DNA from: Mactra quadrangularis
Lineage: Eukaryota; Mollusca; Bivalvia; Venerida; Mactridae
NCBI GenBank assembly: GCA_025267735.1
Contig: CM046304.1
Location: 7,130,001 to 7,194,000 of the forward strand
Length of the DNA: 64,000 nt
Direction: 5' to 3'
The first letter of the stretch is position 1. Every line of letters begins with the position of its first letter. Below the pieces are notes generated by a model. That model made no database searches. It had not been told where the DNA came from and saw only the letters and a program-made list of their open reading frames with translations. This document shows, in pieces, positions 55,622 through 64,000 of this stretch. A program made the position numbers and the translations under genes.

Positions 55622-57123
55622 TGTTATGCTGTGAAAATAATTATATTTTGAAAATAATTATATTTTTGTTGTGAAAAAAATATTAAGAGTAATTTTTGTC
55701 TTATTTTAATGAATAAGTTTTAATTTTCTATATTTTTGAATCCTATATCTTTCATTATGAATATTTAGTGTAAATTCTTAAAGAGATTAAGGTAAAAGAT
55801 AAAAGTGTCATTTAAGCTAACATAGTCTGTCAAATCAATAGGGGTTAGACTGTTAATTGCTGTCAAAACAGTCAATTTATGCAATCTCTTAGTCTAATAC
55901 AGTCACCTGGTCAGTAATGTAGATTGACAGAACTGATAATTGTCAATGTATCTAAGTGATGGCTTCTTTTTATGGTAATTAATGCGTCTTGAAAGCTTGT
56001 TATCATTTTTTTATCATAAGTAAATGATCTGGCATTTATATTGTTTTAGTAAATTTTTCATGTATGAAGTCCAAGTCTTAGGACTCCGCCTAGCCTAAAA
56101 TACCGGAAAGATATTGGTCGATTTCGCGTTATCCAATCGTCAGCGAGGAAGCAACATAAAAAGGGTCCTTTTCCAGCAGGCAATTATCACATTGCTATAG
56201 AAATTCGATACAATATTTTAATAATAAAGAAGCTGGAAAGGATCTAATTCTTATTGTCTATTTTTAGGTAAGTTTGGTTAGATTTTATACTTTGTACTGT
56301 TTAACTTTGATGTTTTAAAAACTATTACAATCTTAGGGTTTTTATCATTTTGTTGTAATGTAAACTACTTTATGTAAACTGTTTTATTTGAATTAATACT
56401 TGTATGTAAATTGTTAAGTCAATCTTTTATTCAGAAAAGATATTTGGAAAATGTTATATAACTAGTTTATTCTGTATATTGGAAAACTTGTCAGCAATAT
56501 TTGATTTAGATCACAGGAAAGTGAAATGTTATTATCTTAGAAACTGATTATGTTATTTAGTTATATTTACATGTATATTAATTCTTATTTAGTTATATTT
56601 ACATGTATATTAATTCTTATTTAGTTATATTTACATATATATTAATTCTTTTAAGAAATATATAATTCAATCTTTTATTTTAACAAAAACATTTCTTGAT
56701 ATTCTTCAAAAATTTCTATTTTGATGATTTGAAAATGTTATAATATTTCAATTGGAGAATGTTATCATGGTATCATTTTATTAACTGGACCGAAATAATA
56801 TATTATGATTATTGGTAAAAGTATTATTATGTAATTCGCGATCATCACTGAAAAATGTTATTATGTTATTAATTAAAAATGTTATTATGTTATTAGTAAA
56901 CTTGAATATCAATTACTTAAATTCTTCCTATACATGTATTGTATAATCTCATTATATTTTATATGTATATTTTCTTATTATCACATTGCTATAGAAATTC
57001 GATACAATATTTTAATAATAAAGAAGCTGGAAAGGATCTAATTCTTATTGTCTATTTTTAGTTGTAGATATTATTCCCCAAGAAAGAGGTTCTGTTTCCG
57101 AACACCTAAGTTCGAGCAGAATA
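55622..57123 (+). repeat. 3' LTR, 1502 bp
   Basis: Same length and, by eye along its whole length, the same sequence as 45509-47010, including both 84-bp copies (56184-56267 and 56978-57061) and the 794-bp intron-like segment. Followed by the TAAT duplication at 57124-57127. Confidence 0.92.
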
Positions 57124-57526
57124 TAATATATAAAATGGTGAACATGATGTAATATATAAAATGGTGAACATGATGTAATATATAAAATGGTGAACATGAT
57201 GTAATATATAAAATGAAGAACATGATGTAATATATAAAATGAAGAACATGATGTAATATATAAAATGGTGAACATGATGTAATATATAAAATGGTGAACA
57301 TGATGTAATATATAAAATGGTGAACATGATGTAATATATAAAATGGTGAACATGATGTAATATATAAAATGGTGAACATGATGTAATATATAAAATGGTG
57401 AACATGATGTAATATATAAAATGGTGAACATGATGTAATATATAAAATGGTGAACATGATGTAATATATAAAATGAAGAACATGATGTAATATATAAAAT
57501 GGTGAACATGATGTAATATATAAAAC
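57124..57526. repeat. 26-bp minisatellite, about 15.5 copies
   Basis: Unit ATATAAAATGGTGAACATGA plus TGTAAT. Three units carry GAAGAAC in place of GGTGAAC. One further unit is at 45480-45508, left of the retroelement. All three minus-strand frames are open because the unit has no stop in any phase on that strand. Confidence 0.95.
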
Positions 57527-58402
57527 TATCCTATTTTGTAAGCATGTTCAACTACTAAACTTTCAAAAAAAACAGTTTTTAATTATGAGTGGCAATAGGG
57601 ATTGTATACCTTAAGTGGATCAAAAGATTGGCAATAAGTATAAGAATAAAACATTTGTATCAATAACAAAAACATAAAAGGAGAGGCTAGAATTAACCTT
57701 ACACTACACAGTACTGGCTTTGACAAGTTACCATCATGAATAGTCATATATCATACATTATATGTTCATACTAACTCAGTCAGTTTGCTATTTTCAACAT
57801 AAATTGGATACTATAGAATGCAGCAAAACATACAGGTAGAACTCCCATAATACCAATTTACAGTCAATAATATATTTGAAGACTATGATAGCACTAGAAA
57901 GCATATAATAAAAGGTAGTATTGTTATAACATCAGTGGAGACAATAAAGTAAATACAAATGTAAGTTTATAATGGTATGAGACATAACTATATCATAATT
58001 AACAACTGAAATATTGCACCAAGTTAGTGTATATATATAGTACCATCTAAAAGTTCTTGCTCAAATGAAATATTTATAAAAACTGGTCATGCTTACTGCA
58101 AGTAACTTCACCACAATAAAAGTGTATTTATGTAACAATGTTTGAATCATATGTTGACAAATTATAATTATATTACTATTGTTGCTGACTTTTTATTTGC
58201 TCAGATGACTATTGGCATCATTTTTTCATGGGTTAATGAGAATTATTTTATCCTAAAAATAGGATTTGTCCAAGGATTTTAGGAGGGCACTGTAAGTTCA
58301 TAAACAAAACTTTACATAATAAAAAAATCATAAATGAAATATCAATGGTCAACAATACATACAAACAGAACTAAACCTATTGCTTCCATAATATTATTGT
58401 AC
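57527..58402. other. No gene seen
   Basis: AT-rich. 58258-58300 (GGATTTGTCCAAGGATTTTA followed by GGAGGGCACTGTA) has relatives at 61155-61195 and 37457-37490. Confidence 0.5.
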
Positions 58403-59118
58403 GATTATATTGAACTGTCCGATTGCATAATTACACGGTAATTGCACACTGTATATATTATTTTCCGCGTTCTATATATAGAAATTTGCAGTAAAAATTA
58501 CCTTGTGTAGGTTAATTTAGTGTCGATATCTCATCTGGCTGAATGGTCGTACGGTTGAAGTGCAATGCTACTAAACATCTATTTTTGAAAGAAGTGCGAG
58601 TCTGAAGCTAAATATGTATTTTTTATATTTTTTGTTCTTCGTTTTGTAATTTTTTTGTTTTACATCTATTTGATTCAGTAATTTTTGGACATAGAAATAA
58701 AACATTTAAAAACAAACAATCATGTAAAAATCACTCAATTTTACTGACTGTTTCGGTTGTGCTACTGTCATCATCACTTAAAAAGATGCCACAAAATTTA
58801 TAACAAAGGCTTCTTCAAGATTTATGATGCACGGGGCGGGAGGCAATGTGTTTTACGCAATCCGCCCATGATTTAAATGAGAAAAAAGAGATAAAAATAA
58901 GTTTCTATCGGGATTCGAACCCACGATAAAAAGATTTGTAGTCTGACCGTCTCCCCACTCGGCCACACAAACTATGATACGTTTTGTTAATAAGATATAA
59001 TACATAAGTGTTATGTGCTGACAATACCCTCTACGTGAACTACCGAAATAGACCGACTATTAAATATGCCGTGTAATGTGACGTTTTAATTTATGCAATC
59101 GGACAGTTCAATATAATC
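58403..59118. mobile_element. 716-bp DNA element with perfect 28-bp inverted ends
   Basis: The left end GATTATATTGAACTGTCCGA-TTGCATAA (58403-58430) is the exact inverse complement of 59091-59118. Inner TTACACGG words are also mirrored. The interior contains a tRNA-like sequence on the minus strand. No transposase and no clear target duplication. Its right end lies one to three bases from the Tc1 element's TA. Confidence 0.75.
58901..58972 (-). ncRNA. tRNA-like sequence (SINE head or tRNA pseudogene)
   Basis: The minus strand reads GTTTGTGTGGCCGAGTGGGG..., with a D-arm stem GCCG/CGGT, a good A box (TGGCCGAGTGG), a seven-base loop CTACAAA over a weak anticodon stem, and a perfect B box (GGTTCGAATCCC). 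The acceptor ends pair at about 6 of 7 positions. The weak anticodon stem and absence of a proper variable arm argue against a working tRNA. Confidence 0.5.
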
Positions 59119-59119
59119 A

Positions 59120-60373
59120 TATACTAAGCAAAAGTTATAACGCAAATGGTAATTTTCTTTACAATTTTTTTGTTTTATATCATACATTGGTTTAGTTGCC
59201 ATCATTTAGTCTCTTGGTATGGTCAAACATGATAGTGTGTTAAAATTTCTTGTGCTGTCATGCTTGGGTGAACAGGATCGGCAAATCCTGTTCTACTGAG
59301 TTTCACGAATCCTGCGCAGCACGTTAGTGTGTACACAAACAAATAAGCTTGCTGAGAACTCTAGAGACCGTGTGACATTGTAGCACTCGCCATCTTGGAA
59401 ACAAGTCAGTAAATATGCTAAGTTTGAGCATTGAAAAACGGGGATAAGCCGTTTGACGATTACCCCATTAACAATTACCATCAGCGTGTTCAGTAACTAC
59501 TGTTAGCTAACGTTCGGATATGGGGAAATTCAATCCTAAGACAACTCAACCCGCAGATAACTCAACTCAAAGTTGTGACAACTCAGTCCGTTAGTTAGAG
59601 GTTCAGTTTTCACGGGATGAGTTGTCTTTGGGTTATGTTGTTCTGACCCTGACGTTATGGAACGTTACGGAACGTTCGGGGTTTTTGAGCAGGCTATGGG
59701 TCATTGGATAAACATTATTCAAGCAGTTAATTGAGTAGAGACATTGACCATTCTGCCAAGCTGGGTTTAGTAATGAATAGGAACCACAACGCCCAACGCT
59801 ACCAGGGTGAAATTTTTAATAACGTCGCTGTTTAATACGTCATCGGACGTCCAGGTCTTTTTCTCTGAAAAGTTAACGGCAGACAACATTCCGCCCGGAC
59901 AACAGTTCAATTTCTCAGGGCTAATTACAATAAGATTTTAGACTTGTCGTCATTTTCAGTAGACAAGAATCCAATAGAACGTCTTTGGGACGTGTTGGAC
60001 AGACGCATTCGTCAACGTCTTGAATAGTATGTGACGATACAGAAACTAAACAATGCTTTACATGAGGATTGGACAAGCAACCCACTACATTTTTACGACG
60101 TCCTTTTGGGTATTAAAGACTCAGGATTTCAGCAGACGTGAATTCAAATTAGACGCTCGCTCATTATCAAATCTTGTTAACTTTTTTTCTCCTACTGGGC
60201 TTTTGGTTCTGTGAATATTTGTTTTCCAAAAAGCGTCACATATTGTTTTGCTATTGAATACTCATGAAAATGGTTGTTTTATATTCATGTTAAATTTCAC
60301 ATCATTATCTTTACAACTTTTGAAAATATTTACGTTTTTGTACCCATTTGCGTTATAACTTTTGCTTAGTATA
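59120..60373 (+). mobile_element. Tc1-like element, 1250 bp, 28-bp perfect inverted ends
   Basis: Ends TACTAAGCAAAAGTTATAAC... at 59122 and the exact complement ending 60371, flanked by TA (59120-59121, 60372-60373). About 59710-60140 holds the C-terminal half of a Tc1 transposase. 59520-59690 is a palindromic patch (AAGACAACTCA arms at 59540 and 59618) plus a GAACGTT-rich fragment like the MITE at 1129, probably a nested insertion. Confidence 0.85.
59710..60140 (+). pseudogene. Tc1-type transposase remnant
   Basis: Readable segments: NRNHNAQRYQGEIF (59777 onward), a degenerate NGRQHSARTTVQFL where Tc1 proteins have the DNARPH catalytic region, then SVDKNPIERLWDVLDRRIRQ. Stops interrupt it, the first catalytic Asp of the DNARPH motif is altered, and the N-terminal half is missing. 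Confidence 0.75.
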
Positions 60374-62159
60374 CAATATATCAAGCCAATACTAAGCTGT
60401 AAGCAATGATAATTTAGTTTTTTTACCATATGTGACTTTAAAGGGTATGCGTCTATAACTTTTTATTGATCAATTGAGAAAGATACTACTATATTTTATG
60501 TGTATTGCATTAAAAATCAATCATGCAGACCTAAATTAAAACAATAATTGTAAGAAATGCCCTAAATTCTTTGATTCTGAAATAAAAACATTCCATTTCG
60601 TACAATAAAATTCATAAGAAACTCAGAAAACAAAAACAGTTGTAATTTTTGTAGAATAATGTTTTAGTTATAGATGTATACCATTTATAGTTTCACCATT
60701 GATATTCATACAGCTACATATTGTTCAGAAAAAATAAGAATACAATGAGAAATTCATACATTATAATTATTGTTTAAGTTAACTCTAATGTATTAACCTG
60801 TTCAGAAATTCACATGACAAAATGGATGAGCTTGAAATTATAGAGATTACAGTCATGTATACAGACCAGCTACCTAGATAATGTAAAAAGATATAAGTCA
60901 ATGTATATAGCACCAACAGTAATTCTGCAATATTAGCAGAATTTTAATTCTAACAAACATGTTTGTGTTTCCATCTTACATTCAAAGTGGCATTCTCAAA
61001 CTTAATACAGAACAAATGCACAGCTGTTACATTTAACACCCTTGTTAATAGAACTTAACAATCAAAATTATTTATTTTTCTACATTAAAATTGAAATAAC
61101 ATACAGTTTTACCATATATTGTTATAGAATAAAACATAACAGTTGATTTTAAAATTGGATTTTGTCCAAGGATGTTTGGAGAGCACTGTATGAGAACAAA
61201 AATTATATAATATACTCTTATTCATTGAAAATGTGCATCAATTCTGAGTTGAATTCTATTATAATTCTAAAGAGAAAAAAAATACATGAATGAAGAACTC
61301 AAGGCATGAACAAATTTTATAAAAAAAAGTTATGAAGTGTACAAAATTGGTCCCAATAGGCTATCAATAGCTTGTTGGTATGGCAGGGTTTTCCCTGATG
61401 CACAAATCCTGTACCATATAATTATGCAATGAACGCAATTTCCTCACAACTGCATATTTTCAGAAATTTAACTTTTAGTTTCTAACTTTATACAGACTGT
61501 GTTAATGTAAGATAAGAGTACATCCATTTAAAAAAAAGGCTAGGGAAAACACTGGTTTGGTTTTCAACTATGAAACAATCATCAGCGATTCAATATGCCC
61601 ATCATAACATGTATGTCTTGTAAACAAACTGTTTCTGACATAACAAGGTAACTCATACTCATAACTCTACAATCAATACTTGCATTTGGTAAAACACAGA
61701 TAGAATATTTTAATCTCATATTAACAGCACTCCCAATACATTAACACATCTAAAACACCTGAAACCTGAACTACCTAATAAAAGCAATTACCCATGTAAA
61801 TTTACCAGAGAAAATTAGTTCAGCTATTTTGTGTCATAAAGATGAGAAACAATTATGCACCACATATAATGTCAATTAACAATCAAAATATCACATTAAG
61901 TTTATCTAAAGTAGTGGACACAGTCTCAAACCAACTAAGATATTGAACACCAAGTAAAGACTATGTAATAAATGCCTGACTACTGGTTCTTGCATATAAA
62001 ACCTGCAAAGGTAGAAAAACTTCACTTTTACGTCAGACTAAGTGTCTGATCAACTTTTATCAAATTCCCTCTGATAGCCAAAAAATTGCTAATGAATGAT
62101 TACATTCACTCTGATTTGAATAAATTATTGAATTAGATAAAAATGTGGTTTTTTTAGTG
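60374..62159. other. No gene seen
   Basis: AT-rich, low-complexity sequence. The only notable item is the dispersed GTCCAAGGATGTTTGGAGAG word at 61158. It could be UTR or intron of a gene lying mainly outside the window, but there is no direct evidence. Confidence 0.45.
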
Positions 62160-62264
62160 GGTATCACCCAGGTATGGGTCAAATAGTTCTTCCAGGACTA
62201 CTGGACCATCTCAACCATGGTGATGGAACTACACAGCAGTCGTCAACAAATAATTTGGTGTGGT

Positions 62265-62485
62265 AGTAATTTGTAGGCCAATGGTCTTGGTAGACCACCG
62301 CTAGGCACTCAATGCCCGATTCTGAGAACAGTGGTTTCTATGACCATAAAACATAGTTGGGACAACAGCTAGGACAGACGGTCCTATGAAACATTCTGTC
62401 AACATAAATATGACTAGGAGAGACAGTTGCTGCCTACCACAGTTCCTGAGACACCGGCAGCAGATAACAAATAAACTATCCTGAT
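62265..62485 (-). repeat. Dispersed repeat, unclassified
   Basis: More GC-rich than its surroundings. The reverse complement contains ATCTGCTGCCGGTGTCTCAG...GCAACTGTCTCTCC, matching 44510-44582. No coding potential. Confidence 0.45.
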
Positions 62486-64000
62486 TTTATTGATGATTGA
62501 TTGATTGTATCCTATGAAACCACCAAGTTAAATTCATGACACCAAAATTACAACTTTGTAATTTTGTATATTAACATTCTGACTGGCAAATTGCTGTACA
62601 GACAAGACAGGCTTTCTGCCTTTACCAGTCTGGCTGACTGATGGTTTTAGAAGTCTTCAGTACAGACTGAATATTACGTTGATATTGTTTGTTGTTGGCT
62701 CAGGACTGTGTCGACTACTTTAAGATTTCATAACAAAACATAAGCTAACAATAAATATCAATTGTTCATGAAATAAAACAACATTCAACAAATTACATTT
62801 TAAACATTAACAAACAAAATGCACATTTATTATGCATTACATTATGGATAGATGCCAATCCAGTTAAACCCAGATCTTACATACACTCCTACTAATCAAC
62901 CTGATGGTCCTTTACTGATTATTGCCATATTTTTTCTCATTCAATCAGCTAGTAGCTTACACAAGGTGGTATAGGTACAAGCTGTCAATCAGAAACTTTT
63001 AAAATATAGGAATTTATATGGGATGTTTGAAAATATAGGAACTCTTTAAACAAAGAGAAAAATTACAAACTTTTGTGTTATTTTCAGATACATTGAAGTT
63101 ATCATTAGAAATATCAACTCATCTATTATTTTATTTGAAGCAAATTGAAAGTCTGTTAATATCCACAGCAACTGAAGTGATAAATACACAACTATATGAA
63201 TAAAAACAATCAGTCTCAACTTCACATAGTCAAATTTGATCTTTTAAAAAACAGCTCAAAAACATGGCCCATGAATGGAAATCATAACATTTACTGTAGC
63301 AGAAATGTAGAAGAGTGATAAGAAGCCTGGTTTTAATTGGATTGGATAGATGCATGGCAACAATTATAATAGATCTATTATATAATACTATAAATATAAT
63401 ATATATATATGAAACAATACATAACACATAGACTAGATACTGTTAAGTACCAAGCTTTAACCCTTTCAAAATGAATGCTGTATTTCCACAATGGACTAGT
63501 CTGTCTTCAATTTTTAGACCTATCCATTGTCATTTTAAGGAATTTCAGGATAAAAATTGGACAATGAGCAGCCAACAGCAAATTCCCTGGTCAGCTAGCA
63601 GGTGTTGCATCAGCTGACCTGGATCTTTGCTAGTGGCAAAGGCTTTTCATATTAAGCTCCATCATTGTAAGGGTTAAAACAATCTGTAAAACAGTTAAAA
63701 ATCCCAGCTATATTTCTAATTCAGAACTCAAATTTATGGATTTTCCAGATGAAAAACAGTAAGTTTGTACTGGATGCATTTGTACAAAACAACTTAATTG
63801 CTGAAAGACAACCAGCACAGATTACATGAAATCTAAATCCTACTGTTCTGAGTACACCCATTTTTATTTCAACTCTGTTCTACACAGGTACGCCAGTACA
63901 AGGATTTTACATCTAAAAAAACATACAATCTTGAGTTCCAAATCCAATCTATAGCTAAGCTATCACATGAACATCATTCTTCTGGTTCAGCATATATAAT
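62486..64000. other. No gene seen
   Basis: AT-rich sequence to the window end, with only short frames on both strands and no splice-linked coding exons that I could support. Confidence 0.45.

Larger units (their letters stand above)
45509..57123 (+). mobile_element. Complete env-bearing Ty3/Gypsy (errantivirus-like) LTR retroelement
   Basis: 11,615 bp: 5' LTR 45509-47010, primer-binding site about 47013, gag 47059-47952, pol in the same frame to 52311, splice acceptor at 52780, env 52792-55155, polypurine tract 55607-55621, 3' LTR 55622-57123. A 4-bp duplication TAAT flanks it (45505-45508, 57124-57127). The domain order PR-RT-RNaseH-INT defines Ty3/Gypsy. The F-type env places it with errantivirus-like endogenous retroviruses. 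No frame-breaking damage was seen in any ORF, and the LTRs look identical, so it is young and perhaps recently mobile. It lies about 2.8 kb beyond the ankyrin gene on the same strand. Confidence 0.93.

Noticed and set aside
57045..57509. Long minus-strand open frames over the minisatellite
   Set aside because: They are three rotations of a 26-bp repeat with no stop in any phase, and have no start, splice or domain evidence.
58901..58972. Functional tRNA gene
   Set aside because: The anticodon stem is weak, the arms are imperfect, and it lies within a transposable element.

Overview
The window is eukaryotic nuclear DNA, about two thirds A+T, with GT-AG introns and dense transposon debris. It looks like a bivalve mollusc. 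That inference rests on repeats of the bivalve pearl/Helentron-associated style (145-160 bp tandem cores between subterminal inverted repeats), tRNA-derived SINEs and many small inverted-repeat elements. The species cannot be named from the sequence.

Layout. 1-5836: upstream sequence with two small inverted-repeat elements and no convincing gene. 5855-41918 (+): one gene of 22 coding exons, all read here, encoding a 742-residue ankyrin-repeat protein. Every one of its 21 introns is phase 0, and most exons correspond to about one divergent ankyrin repeat. Its introns hold most of the repeats: a 40-bp minisatellite, two large arrays of about 145-bp units (23227-25865 and 37842-41237), a related array of about 160-bp units (19097-20451, with a truncated copy at 20690-21078), an ACGTT-rich terminal-repeat element (27158-29077), a broken Tc1 element (33027-34192), hAT-like and mariner-like MITEs, SINEs, and a decayed copy of the gene's own exon 21.

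45509-57123 (+): a complete, apparently very young, envelope-bearing Ty3/Gypsy LTR retroelement of 11,615 bp. Its 1502-bp LTRs are the same length and look identical by eye. It carries gag, pol (protease, reverse transcriptase, RNase H, integrase, chromodomain-like tail) and an env of the baculovirus-F/errantivirus type. Gag and pol share one frame, separated by a single UAG. Env sits behind a splice acceptor. Each LTR contains an 84-bp direct repeat that seems to coincide with the R region and brackets a 710-bp insert with exact GT...AG ends, so splicing would remove insert plus one repeat copy seamlessly. The element landed inside a 26-bp minisatellite (one unit on its left, about 15 on its right) with a 4-bp TAAT duplication.

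57527-64000: no gene found. There is a 716-bp inverted-repeat element containing a tRNA-like sequence, directly abutting a 1250-bp Tc1-like element with 28-bp perfect terminal repeats and a decayed transposase, then repeat-poor AT-rich sequence. The strongest candidate for something undescribed is the retroelement: intron-like duplication of R, stop-codon-separated gag-pol, chromodomain-like integrase tail and spliced F-type env in one element.
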